From: Plantago elongata
Lineage: Eukaryota > Streptophyta > Magnoliopsida > Lamiales > Plantaginaceae
Length of the DNA: 49,223 nt
Direction of reading: 5' to 3'
NCBI GenBank assembly: GCA_036897095.1
Contig: JAYMSP010000503.1
Location: 1-49,223, forward strand
Shown: one piece after another, positions 1 to 10,637 of the stretch
Layout of the letters: every line of letters begins with the position of its first letter
How positions within the stretch are numbered: the first letter of the stretch is position 1
Translations under genes and position numbers: made by a program
The notes under the pieces: generated by a model
Seen by the model: the letters and a program-made list of their open reading frames with translations, nothing else
Databases searched by the model: none
What the model was told of the DNA's origin: nothing

Positions 1-1690
1 ACCCCATCTTCGATAACACTTGTCGACAATGCCGACCAATATGGTTTCCCCATTTCAATTTTTAGAAAACAATAGTGAGTGGTTGCTTTTCAGAAAACAT
101 TTTCGTGCAATGCCGTTTATGCAGGATAGCAGGACACTATCAAATACACTTTCACTGGAAAACAATAACAATATGACGATCGATCAGATACGCGACACTT
201 ACAGGATTTCAAACTTCAATAAACGCATTAGTAACTCAGTTCTCGCAATTAGTGCTCTAGTCGGGTTAGTCAGAGTCATTACGTAGCAGAATTAACGATA
301 AACAGATGGATAAAGAAACATGAATTAGCACTGAGATTTTAAGCAAGGGAAGAAGGCACTTTAATTTTTCCCAGGGCCTGACGCCAAACGCCAGTCATCA
401 CTCATCTTCAGAATCCGGTAGCTCGATTATTCCAAAGTCTCCTGATAAACAGATAAATTTTCCTTTAATGTCGATACCATATTTAATTAATTAATTCCCG
501 TTAGTTACCCCAGTTTTAGAATTTACAATTACGTAACGAAATGTTAATAGACGATTCTAATCCTTGCAAGTACTTAAGTGATTTATTTATACATATGTCG
601 TATAATATTTACGTCTGTTCCGGTATTTACTATGAGTCTATTACTAGTGCATATTATTCCGCTTTGCTAGTAATTTAGCGGTCTAATTTATCAATTACTC
701 CTCTTAAGTTATTTGTGTAATTGTAAGTTCCTGTTTTTCTGCTTCTTTTAAATATGATTCTATGACGTGTTATTTATGTACTCCTTCTAGTTGCATATAA
801 TTCTTTTCCCGTTACTTGTTTTCTTTTCCAAACTCAGTATATCTTATGCGATCACCATACTACTTTCTTTGCTTCTTCTTATTATTCTACGACCTCGTTT
901 CACTACGTCGTCACTCTAACTAATCATCGTTATGTGTGTTTTACCTTTCTCCCCTCGTTTCCTTAGCATAGTTAGCCTTCCTCGGTATTTTAGGATTTTA
1001 TGTTCTACGTACTACAATACTCACCGGGTCTTTAGTGATGCCGTTTATTATACTTGACGTTTAAAAATTATCAAGGTTATATTCCCTAGCTTTAGTATTT
1101 CTAGCAAGACGTACGAGCATCCTACCCGCCAATTAACGTCATCATAATAACTTTTACTCACCCGTAGAGATTAAACTTCTACTCTTCCTTATCCCATCTA
1201 GAAATTTACATCTTCCCACTCGACAAGGCACCTAGTCTTTTTACAAATGTAGTGTTCTAATATTACTATCGTATCCCATTTTTCTTTTGCTAAGTTGGTA
1301 GGTGACTTAAGTGTCAGTAAGCACCTAACTCTCCTATCTTATGGATGCAACTGTAGTATATTTGCGATCAACAAATGTCTACGCCTACTTCTATATGCCT
1401 TTGCAGAGTATACGAAATGAGTTCAACAATCCTGCAGTATACGCTATTTTCCCTGTCGCCATTCCCATCTCGGCGTCTATTATTTCAATCACCAATACCA
1501 TACACCCATCAAACATCCATTGCAGTATACACAACTGCCTCCACATTACACTAATATCAACCAAAACTCCACAATTTGCAGTAAGCTAAATAATACATCA
1601 TACTCTCGATAATAAATTCCAGTGTATAATTTAAACAATGAAGCTTCGAGTTCTAACTTCGATCAATTCGATTACAGTGTTTATGCTACC
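1..1690. other. Gene-poor AT-rich stretch, unassigned
   Basis: No open frame here resembles a known protein. The two longest frames (20-286 and 1341-1589) have low-complexity, non-conserved-looking content. The base composition and lack of coding signal suggest old transposon-derived DNA, possibly part of an LTR retrotransposon together with the GC-rich block that follows, but I found no LTR pair, primer-binding site or polyprotein motif. Confidence 0.4.
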
Positions 1691-1739
1691 CATTCCCTAA
1701 TACAACTCAATTTGCAAACTGTATACTAACCGGAGTTGT

Positions 1740-2235
1740 CGAAGCCGAGTTGAGCAGGGGTGGTGCGGTGGTGGCGTAGTGGCGGCGGCGGTGGCGCGCG
1801 AGCGGGGCTTGGTCGAGAGTGAAAGAGGGGAAAAGGGATTGCAATTAAAATTGGGTGGAACACGGTTGATATTGGGGAGAAACGGGAAGAGCATATGGCA
1901 CGGTGGAGGTATATATAGAAGCAAGAACGACGAATGGCTCACGGGGAAGATGACACGCAGCGCCACGCGTTGGCACGCATGCGTGCCGGCCCGGGTGTGG
2001 CGGTGGTCGACCGGTGGCGGGGGAAACCGGATCGGGGACCGGTTGGCGGCTTCCGGTTTGGCGTGGGTGAACACGGTGAAATCGAGCATCGGCGCGGGCT
2101 TCAGCTGGTTCTGCGCGCGGAGAGGAGGCGCGGCGGCGCGGGAAGGTATGCCGCGGTGCCAATTGGCACGGAACCGGGCGGAGAAGGAGGATTGAAGGAG
2201 GAGCCGGATTTGGGGAAACATGGTTTGGGTTGAGG
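1740..2235. other. GC-rich island with TATA-like motif
   Basis: About 500 bp of strongly GC-rich sequence sits inside AT-rich DNA. Long frames are open on both strands here only because GC-rich DNA has few stop codons, and their products (Arg/Pro/Ala-rich) look like no family I know. A TATA-like string lies at about 1911-1918. An LTR or promoter segment of a retrotransposon, or a captured gene 5' end, are both possible; I cannot choose between them from sequence alone. Confidence 0.4.
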
Positions 2236-2590
2236 AGAAAGAAGAAGGACCGATCCATTTGGCAAATATACTGTTGACTTATATAAAATACATCTGGCAT
2301 CTTCTGGATCCCGAACGGCTTGCGAATAAATTTCAAAAATTGCGAAACTGGTTCCTGAACGATCCTTGAATCGAACTTAAGCCGTACCAAAAATAAAATA
2401 AATATTTTTATTTTATTATTATTTTATTACCCGTTATTATTTTCTTGACGTTTTGGCGCGACGTTTAACCTTTTAAATTAACCCGAATATTTCTACTTCC
2501 ATTTAAGATGCTGGAATTAATTTTTAAGAAAATTTTTAACGCGTACTGAATTTTTGCGGTCTTTACATATGGATATTACAAGATACTTGC

Positions 2591-2868
2591 AAATGTGGCA
2601 AGAATTAACTAACCTTAGACTAGAGGAAGAGCACGGGTGAACGGGTATAGTGGTGGGAATGATAGGCTACGAGGAGGAAAGGTGATCAATAAAGGAGAAA
2701 AGACTCAATAAGAAAGAAAGAAAATAAAGGATGTTGGAAAGAATAATAATAAATTATTATAAAAACTAATTATTATTGACCGAAAAATTGAAAGTTGGGA
2801 AGTTTATTAAAAAAGTTGACATAAATTAAGAAAAGAATGGTAAGTATGTTGATGCTATTTCAATTGAC
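2591..2868. repeat. Complete 278-bp unit of a tandem repeat (A+B)
   Basis: The segment 2591-2714 (A) recurs almost unchanged at 2869-2992, a period of 278 bp. The rest of the unit, about 2715-2868 (B), recurs at about 4889-5018. This copy is therefore uninterrupted, while the second has its A and B parts separated by about 1.9 kb. Confidence 0.75.
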
Positions 2869-2992
2869 AAATGTTGCAAGAATTAACTAACTTTAGGCCA
2901 GAGGAAGAGCACGGGTGAACGGGTATAGCGGTGGGAATGACAGGCTATGCGGAGGAAAGGTGATCAATAAAAGAGAAAATACTCAACAAGAA
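2869..2992. repeat. Second repeat unit, part A
   Basis: This is a near-identical copy of 2591-2714, recognisable by the shared string GAGGAAGAGCACGGGTGAAC. The matching B part is displaced to about 4889-5018, with the Helitron helicase fragment in between. Confidence 0.75.
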
Positions 2993-3222
2993 ATGGAGGT
3001 CGGTGAAGAAAATGAGATATAATAGTTGAAATGAAAAATAAGGACATGGAGAATACAGTGAAAATGATACATTTTTCACACCTAAAACTATACATTTGGT
3101 GTGATAATATACAATTTTTTGTTGTATCTTAGAGTACAAATAATATATCTGTCGTTTATTGAATTATTGATTCCATAGGGTCTATTTTTGCCCGTTATTC
3201 CATGTGGAAGTAGGTATAATAT

Positions 3223-3376
3223 CGTGAGTCACTACCTGCTAGCTAATCTAGGATATGAGATTCATGTGAGGTGCTTCGACTGGCAAAGAACGTGCGATTG
3301 CAAGTACCTAACTTGAATTTATATGGTTCCTTATACTTATTTTATTATGAACTTACATTTTTAATGTCCAATTTGA
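3223..3376. repeat. Dispersed ~150-bp repeat, copy 1
   Basis: About 150 bp upstream of the helicase relic is nearly identical to 10316-10474 in the 5' flank of the second F-box copy (shared string GCTAGCTAATCTAGGATATG). It is probably part of the same Helitron-derived insertion as the helicase fragment. Confidence 0.75.
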
Positions 3377-3639
3377 TTACAAGTATACTGCACTGATCGC
3401 AAAGGAAGCAGGCAAGACATTGTTGAAGCATCTATGTATTCATTAGGTGTCATATGGAGTCGTTGCCAAATTTTGCAACTAACATAGAATATGCGATTAC
3501 AAGTTAGATGTCATCATTATTTCAAATAGAGTTCTTTATCTATACTTCAATTTTGTAAGAACTGAATATTTAATACGCTCATTTAATAATCTAATATTTA
3601 CCTTTCAATACATAACAGTCTGGTGGGTGTCCAAGTGAG

Positions 3640-4492
3640 GATGAACAAGTTACATAATTCACGGATTGACTTCTACAGGTCGGAGAGGTAAGATTGGAGA
3701 TCAAAATGATGGAAAAGTTGAATTCAAATTGCCTGAGGATATACTTATCCGCGATGTAGATAATCCAATTGTTGCAATGGCACGTAAGTAACATATATCC
3801 TTCATTAATTGAACATATTGGGGAGGGCGCTACTTCCAGGACCATTCTATATTTGCCCTCACTAATGAGGTTGTTCATGAGATTAATGAGCATGTCATGT
3901 CCTTATTGATAGGTGATGCACATAATTCGTTGAGTTCCGACTGTATATATCCGCACAAGGATGATATAGTGAATTGTGATGATGTATATTCCACATAATT
4001 CATTAATACCATTAGGGCGTCTGGGATCCCAAACCATTTGATCCGACTAAAAGCCGATTGCCCTATAATGTTATTGAGGTATATAAACCAGGTGACCGAA
4101 CTATGTAATAGGACAAGAATGATCGTGACTTATAAATGAAAATAGGTCATTCATGCCACAATGATAGCAGGAAAGAATGCCAGTTTTTTTCTTCTGATAG
4201 CTCGGATGGTTTTGACACCATCAGATGTCACTAAATTTCCCATCAGGTTTCAAAAAGGCAGTTCTCTATATATGTTTTCTATGCAATGACTATTAACAAG
4301 AGTCAAGGCCAATCCCTTATACATGTAGGCCTCTACCTTCCAAGTCCAGTTTTCTAGCCATGGCCAGCTATATGTTGCATTCTCAAGTGTTACAAGTACA
4401 AAAGGTTTGAAGATCTTGATCCTAGATGAAGAAGTAAATCCAACAGAGACCACAACCAACGTGGTCTATAATAAGGTTTTATGCAACATGTA
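3640..4492 (+). pseudogene. Decayed Helitron (PIF1-like) helicase fragment
   Basis: Pieces of the C-terminal half of a Helitron helicase can be read across several frames. In order they are a GDQNDGKVEF..LPEDILIRD block (about 3694-3770), a FALTNEVVHEINEHVMSLL block (about 3853-3905), an LLRYINQVTELCNRTRMIVT block (about 4073-4130), and the superfamily 1B block MTINKSQGQS..HVGLYLPSPVF with a following HGQLYVAFSSVTS..GLKILILDE (about 4287-4440). Stop codons and frameshifts interrupt it, for example a TAG replacing the Ser before HGQLYVA. The Rep endonuclease half and the Walker A region are not visible here. In intact Helitrons this protein drives rolling-circle transposition; this copy cannot be functional. 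Confidence 0.85.
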
Positions 4493-4888
4493 AATATAAG
4501 TGTACTTCCATTGTTTTTTTCAGAAATAATCTATTTTGTATAGATTACTATTTTATTTTTGTCAGGATTAATTTTACTTAGATATTTTCTATATTGCTTT
4601 TGACAGTTATGATTTGGAGACTTTATTTATTAGATTATTTTATAGAATAATTACAAATTATATATTAGATGAAAAAATATAACATTGAATAATGAAAAGG
4701 CTGATGAGCATAAATGATTTGTAAAGTTAATTGAGCATTTGTTATGTTCAAGGTTCAAGTATCATCAATTAAAAGTTTTATTGTGGAGAAATGGAGGAGA
4801 ATATAACATTGCAAACTCTAGAGGCAAGTGTATCTACTATATAGAATGAAAAGAGTGAAAGAGACTAGAGGTTGTGAATAGGGTAAGA

Positions 4889-5018
4889 CAAAATAAAAGA
4901 TGTTAAATTGCTATAAAAATTAATTATTATTGACCGAAAAAGTAAAAGTTGGGAAGTTTGTAAAAAAAGTTGACATAAATTAAAAAAAGAATGGTAATAT
5001 GCTATTTCAATTGGAAAC
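4889..5018. repeat. Second repeat unit, part B
   Basis: This matches about 2715-2868, sharing the string AATTATTATTGACCGAAAAA. It lies directly against the left target duplication of the hAT-type element at 5022. Confidence 0.7.
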
Positions 5019-5021
5019 TAG

Positions 5022-5672
5022 TAGGGGTGTACGCGGGCGGGTACGGACGTTTATTTGTAAAATTTCCAACTGACCCGTTTATGGCGGGTACGTCAAATCA
5101 TTAACCGCGGCGGGTGGAATTATATCCTAACCGTCGCGGATCGGTTGACTACTTGAAGCAGGCGGCTTGGCAGTTTTTTAACGCATACAAAAAATGACAT
5201 ATATGACGCATTAAAGAAAGAGACATTATACTTCCTAACCTCTAAGTCTACAATAAACTAAATAATAAGGGAAACATAACACAATCTCAAGCATTAATAC
5301 AAGTAGTCTAAGTACATAAAATTCTATATACAATATAAGTTCATGAGTTGCTCAAATTACAAACGTCATGATAAAAACTAAGATGGCATTAGTTTGCAAT
5401 CTATGAGTGAATAAGAAGACGTAAAATTGCAACCTAGGAGTATATTAATCTAAAGCAATAAAATGTAAAATACATACTAGTAACATATATAGCGGGAGGG
5501 TGTGCGGATTGGCGGTTGATCAACCACCAAACCGCCACCCACCCGCTTAATGGCGGGTTACAAATTTGTAATCCACGGACAATTTTTGACAAAAATTGTA
5601 ACCGTCGATGACGAGTAGTTGACGGGCGGTTTAGCGGACGGAGCGGGCGGTTATTTTTTATGTACAACCCTA
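5022..5672. mobile_element. hAT-type non-autonomous element (651 bp)
   Basis: The terminal inverted repeats are TAGGGGTGTAC at the left end and GTACAACCCTA at the right (10 of 11 pair). The subterminal regions are rich in GCGGG/CCCGC motifs, as in many plant hAT elements. Eight-base flanks GAAACTAG (5014-5021) and GCAACTAG (5673-5680) agree at 7 of 8 positions, consistent with the 8-bp target duplication of hAT transposons. There is no transposase coding capacity. Confidence 0.8.
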
Positions 5673-6227
5673 GCAACTAGTTTGTGAAGAACTCAACAAC
5701 AAATACGCACCTACTTTAATGTATCATCCGAAGTAAACACTATACAAATGGTAGAGATAGTATGACTAAAATCGGGCTTGGACTTAAATTCGGGGTTGAG
5801 TGTGCGTTGTGCAAGGCATGAGCTCAATGATCGAGAACAATGAGAGTACATGGTTCAACTTTTTTGAATGATGATTTTTAAATATAAACCAACAGCTCAA
5901 TGTCACACGTGATTCATATAAGATAAATTTGTAAAAAAATAATTCCATCTAAGTATATATACTCTATACTCATTCATGGAGGCTCGCTGAACCTTCGTTA
6001 CTTGGTAAATAGTGTTGGACTATGTAGGCGATGCAGTTCTGTTGTTATGAGGAAGCCAACAACTAACAAGGTTGATGTTTTTGCAAAACTTATAAATACG
6101 GGGCATATAAGTGAGAAATCAAAGTAAAGATGGTTTTATAATGCAAATTTGATAGGCCTAATGCAACTCACCATATTTATAACCGCACGTACTGAGAACT
6201 GCATCTATTTTCGATTCACTACCCACC

Positions 6228-7395
6228 ATGACGACAAGAAAACGACACCTGAAAAACCCTACCTCTTCTTCATCATCATCACCTGCTGAAATCGTTGCTT
6301 CAATCGAGGATCTGGTAAGAGGGATTCTGCTAAATTTACCAATCAAATCGTTAATTCGGTTCAAATCAGTGTGTAAACCATGGCTCTCGTTTATCTCCAA
6401 CCCTACGTTCTTCCCGAATCCAAATCCAGCCCGTGCAGTTTTGTTATCTGGTCTGCAGTAGATTCCCATTGATCCAGGAAACGAATTTCTACCTCCCATA
6501 GAACCCGAATTCACGAAAACTATCGTGCACTCTTGCAATGGACTAATGCTCTGTTTTACAGATGATAACATTCTCGCCGTCTATAATCCGACCACCAATT
6601 GCTCTGCTACTATCCCTCAGGATCTTACATATGGACCTCAGTTCTGGTCCTACATAGTTTTCGAACCTGCAAAAACCTCAAATTATAAAGTCGTCAGAGT
6701 AGAGAATAACAAAACAGATCAGGAAACGAAGTTTGTTCTTCGAATCTTCTCATCCGAGACTGGTTGTTGGAGCTCTGGTGGAGAAATATTAACAGTACCC
6801 AACTGTTATCCTGAATTTCGATTTGAGGACGGAGTTTATTGTAATGGCTCTATTCATTGGCTTGGCAGGTTTCCTTCTGAAAAACCATGTGGACTTCATG
6901 TCGACACACTACAATTTCATGTTGACACTCTGCTGCTTGACGGGATGCCATCACCACCCTTAATTAAAGAGGACGAGGGTCATTATTACTTTGGGCAGTC
7001 GTGTAATCACTTGAATTTCGCTGAATGTATATTACCTAGGTTCGATATCTATGAGCTGGCGAGTGACTATTCTGAATGGTTTGTTTAAGTATCGAGTTGA
7101 TCTTTCACAGCTCATCATTGAATATCCTGAGATATGTAGGATGGAGGAACCACGCGATCCATATAGTACTTATATATTGTCTCTGGTCCGGGGAAAGTCT
7201 GAGTCTGTCTTAGTTTTGTTGATCCCTGGAAAAGCAATAAAATGCAACCTTGCTGATGGAAGTTTGACAAAGCTGTGTGATTTGAACGAGAACATGCCAA
7301 TTGAATACTTTGATTGGTATGTAGAATATAACAATATGTTTGGCTTTCAGAATGGATATGCAATAGATTACATTCCGTCTTTTACCAGTGTTTAA
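6228..7395 (+). pseudogene. F-box protein pseudogene, copy 1
   Basis: This is a broken F-box gene of the F-box-associated (FBA) type, whose intact members are substrate adaptors of SCF ubiquitin ligases. It starts MTTRKRHLKNP, then a Ser run, then the F-box core (LVRGILLNLPIKSLIRFKSV, ending CKPWLSFI). Two lesions are visible. TAG at 6459-6461 replaces a Tyr codon (TAC in the copy at 10638), and one extra T around 7084-7086 shifts the frame after EWFV; removing it gives continuous EWFVKYRVDL. The FBA-like part (GLMLCF, YNPTTNC, YNGSIHWLG-type motif) runs to a stop at 7395. Only the two lesions separate it from an intact gene, so it is recent. Readthrough or sequencing error cannot be excluded. 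Confidence 0.85.
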
Positions 7396-7967
7396 TGGCT
7401 ACTACTCAGTGTTGAACTGTTGAAGAATGCTATGGTTCCAGCAGTTGGTTGTAACCACACATGATTAGCATTAGAGTCCCTCAAGTGCAACTTTTAGCTA
7501 AATTGTTTTGTTAACCATCTATGTTTCTGACTAATTTATCAGAAAGACCAGGTGCAAACTATCTCCTGGCTATTTATTATGTTTTTTTTCTTCTTCGTTT
7601 TTTTACCTCATGTATGAATATGACAACATAAGCTCTTCTTTAACTTGCAGTTCCATTATATTTGTGAGTTCACGTATTAGTGTTACTGTTATTGGAGGTT
7701 CATAATCCTGTCCGTTTGAGTTCCAGTGTTACCTCTGTTGCTTGTCAAACCCACTAAGTCATGCAGATTAGGAGTTTGCTGTAACATCCAGGTTAAATTC
7801 TCTTTAATCAGGATCAATGGTGCAAGCAAAAACTGAGTTATGGTTACTTTTCTCAGGAACATGATACAATTGACATAACTTTATTTCCTTTTATCAAGAC
7901 AGAAGTTAATAAAAGCAAGCACACAATTAACAATTAAACAAACAAAGACATAGTTTCATTGAAATGA
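7396..7967. other. F-box 3' flank and intergenic DNA
   Basis: The first ~130 bp are the former 3' untranslated region of the F-box copy, because they recur after the orphan relic at about 9430-9480. Nothing else is recognisable up to the germin-like stop codon. Confidence 0.5.
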
Positions 7968-8725
7968 TCACATCATGAATTTGGACTTGATCTTCTGAAC
8001 TTCTGCGGTGGACACCTGAAAAGCCTTGGCCAGAACATTATCAGGCACTGGTGGCATTGCTCCAAACAAAGTGGTGGCAATGGATTGAGTGCCAGGTAGC
8101 TGACTATTGAAAGCTGCTAACACAGAAGTGTTTGTTTTCCAGTTGTTCTGCTGGAAATGGACAAGCCCCTTTGGGAAAACGAACACCTCACCCTTGTTAA
8201 TAGTCTTTGAGAACATCACATTGGCTGTAGTGATGAACCATACATCGAGCATGCCTTCAAGAACAAAGATAACCTCGGTGGCACGTGGGTGAACATGTGG
8301 TGGGTTTAGGCCTCCAGGAGCATAGTCAATGCGGGACAAGGAAATGCCCAAGGTGTTGAGACCAGGAATTTTTTGGACAGTGGCACCAGTGACGAGTGAT
8401 CCATATATGTTGCTGGGGGGACCTGGAGTTGCTATTCCAGCGAAGAAAAAGTCATCTGCGGACACATTTGATTTGCAGGGGTAGCCATTCAACTTCACCG
8501 CTGTTTATGGGTGTGAGGAATTTATATTGGCATCAGATAGTGTAAACAGGTAACTACATCATAAACAGGTAAACAAATGGAAAAGGAAAACTGTGCAGAT
8601 TAATACAAACCAGAAGTGAGATCAGCAACACAAATGTCTTGAAGCATATCTGGATCAGCAGAAGCAGTACTTATGCTAAACAAAACCAGTAATCCGACCA
8701 CTAGACAAGCTTTTGTGGAAGCCAT
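7968..8725 (-). CDS. Germin-like protein
   Basis: A secreted cupin of the germin-like family; members are apoplastic Mn-binding homo-oligomers with oxalate oxidase, superoxide dismutase or no known activity. There are two exons: 8611-8725 (ATG at 8725) and 7968-8500, joined by a 110-bp GT-AG intron, giving 215 residues, the usual family length. Exon 1 supplies a signal peptide (MASTKACLVVGLLVLFSIST, then ASA) and the start of the mature protein DPDMLQDICVADLTS. The two conserved N-terminal Cys (DIC and GYPC) are present. The metal ligands of the cupin barrel are intact: H107, H109 and E114 in HVHPRATE, and H153 in KGLVHFQQN. Possible N-glycosylation sites are NVS and NTS. Which enzymatic activity it has cannot be told from sequence. 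Confidence 0.95.
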
Positions 8726-8794
8726 GGTTAAAGCGAGCTAGTAAACGATGTAAGTACTTAAAATGGTGTGGAGAATAGAGACGAAGAGAAGGGA

Positions 8795-8801
8795 TTTTAT
8801 A
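8795..8801 (-). promoter_or_regulatory. TATA box of germin-like gene
   Basis: TATAAAA on the minus strand, about 70 bp upstream of the ATG at 8725, is well placed for a plant core promoter. Confidence 0.6.
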
Positions 8802-9180
8802 GGGCAAGAGATGAAGAAAGTCAAGACCACAAAAACCGTTTGTAAAATGATCACTAGCAAGTCTTTTCTAATTAGTTGACTAGTTCGATCCATGCTAGTA
8901 AAAACAAGAATATTTGGAACATGTTGACAAAGCACGAAGCATGCCTTTTTATGTTCTGGATAGATTTAGGGAAGGAATGAAGCATGCCATTGCAAACAAT
9001 ATACCAATAAGTCAATAACATATTATTAGAATGTCAACCCATGTTCATATATTCCTTCAATGGCTCAATTGCGTTTATCATTACTAGCTCCTGCTACTAC
9101 TACTAATGAAAAAGTATCGCGCTTATTGTGGTGCCAACTGCACTATAACGTTACGGGATAACATCATGTATATGTGACGG

Positions 9181-9470
9181 AGGAACCAGCAATATGTAAC
9201 TGTACTTCTATATTGTCTCTGGTCCGTGGAAAGTCATGACTCAGTTTTGGTTTTGCGAATCGCTGGATAAGCAATAAATTTCAACCTTGCTGATGGAGGT
9301 TTGATAAGCTGGGACAATTCAACGAGGACATCCTGATTGACTACTTTTGTTGGTATGCAGATGATCTGGTGATTTTGTGTTCGGTTAGCTATCATGATGA
9401 ATGCGCACTAGATTACATTGGAGATTTTGAGTCCATCGAGTGCAAGTTTGAGAGCTAAACTGCTTTGTTA
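9181..9470 (+). pseudogene. Orphan 3' relic of a third F-box copy
   Basis: This stretch aligns along its length with the 3' end of F-box copy 1 (about 7140-7400 and its 3' flank). Shared landmarks are TATATTGTCTCTGGTCCG, AACCTTGCTGATGGA and the GATTACATT motif near the C terminus. It has many substitutions and indels and no open frame. No 5' part is present in front of it; the DNA after it (from about 9480) matches the 5' flank of copy 1. It therefore marks the end of an earlier tandem unit lying just upstream of copy 2. Confidence 0.8.
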
Positions 9471-9526
9471 GTCGTCTATGTTTTGGATGGCGATTTTTGA
9501 ATATGAAGCAGCAACTCAACGCACAC

Positions 9527-10140
9527 GGGCGAAGCCAGAATTTTTTCTCAGCCCATGCTCGAATGCGAATTTAAATACTAATAATATAATAATTATTTAC
9601 TCCATATACATTACTTCGTAGATTGGTATTTTTAACCCACCATATAACTTAGATACATTACAAATTAAAAAAAAAACATCTAATATATAATAACCAACAT
9701 CAATTTTATAAATTGCATATTTTACAATTAAAAGTACATTTTTATTGTATTTTAATATAATTTATATGTCACTAATATAAGCATGCATGGAGTTTTTCGG
9801 TACGGTGGTTTGTGTAAATTTAATTTTAATATAATTGAATTGATATTGCTAATAAAAATATTAAATTATGCGAAACGTTTGTGTAGTCAACAGTTACTTT
9901 TAAAAATATAAAAAACATATGTGTTTCTTAATTAAACATCCTAAGTTATAAGTAGAAGCCTTGTAAGTCATTGTTTAAATTTAAAGTTTGTGCGTCTTTT
10001 TTTTTTTTTCCCTTTTTTATAGACGGTATTGTAAGAAACTTAAATATTAAATGAAAATAAAAATCGAGCATATATATCATGAAATTTCTTGAAAATCACC
10101 CCGTGCCGAGCACGGGTCAATCAAAGGACAGCGTAGCCCT
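9527..10140. mobile_element. Probable insertion in the F-box 5' flank
   Basis: Compared with the homologous flank of copy 1 (continuous at about 5895-5925, TCAATGTCACACGTGATTC), the flank of copy 2 is split at this site by about 615 bp. The edges are AACGCACAC before the insert and GACGCCACA after it, an imperfect 8-9 bp duplication of the insertion site. The insert is AT-rich, begins GGGCGAAGCC, ends GTAGCCCTT, and carries a CCCGTG-CCGAG-CACGGG hairpin at 10100-10116 near its right end. No protein is encoded. Class (MITE of hAT or Mutator type, or Helitron remnant) is undecided. Confidence 0.55.
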
Positions 10141-10315
10141 TGACGCCACATGTGGTTCACATAAGACAGATCCTGTCGAAACCAAGTCCATCAAAAAGTT
10201 ATACTCCATACTCGTTCGGGGAGGCTCGGTGATCCATTGTTACTAAGTAAAAATGTTGAACTATGTATGTGAGGCGAGTGCGGTTCGGTTGTTTCGATTT
10301 TTGGTGATCTATTGA

Positions 10316-10474
10316 TTCGTGAACGTCGCTACCTGCTAGCTAATCTAGGATATGAGATTCATGTAAGGTGCTTCGACTGACAAAGAACGTGCGATTGCAA
10401 GTAGTTAACTTGAATTTATATAGTTCATTATACTTATTTTATTATGAACTTACATTTTTAACGTCCAATTTGAC
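10316..10474. repeat. Dispersed ~150-bp repeat, copy 2
   Basis: This is nearly identical to 3223-3376 beside the Helitron helicase relic. The matching 5' flank of F-box copy 1 (about 6050-6080) lacks it, so it was inserted here after the F-box duplication, about 160 bp upstream of the start codon of copy 2. Confidence 0.75.
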
Positions 10475-10637
10475 GTACCATGTTCTTGCAAAACTTTTAT
10501 AAATGGGAGGTATATAAGTGAGAGATCAAAGTAAAGATGGTTTTAGATTGTAAATTGGATAGGTCTAATGTAACTCACCATATTTGTAACCGTGAGAAGT
10601 ACAGAGGAACTGCATCCATTTTCGATCCACTACCACT

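Noticed and set aside
1697-2390. Long overlapping open frames on both strands (Arg/Pro/Ala-rich).
   Set aside because: They coincide with the GC-rich island, overlap each other in several frames and look like no protein family; open by composition.
6158-6571. 137-codon minus-strand frame opposite the F-box start.
   Set aside because: Mirror of the F-box sequence; the plus strand carries the recognisable domain.
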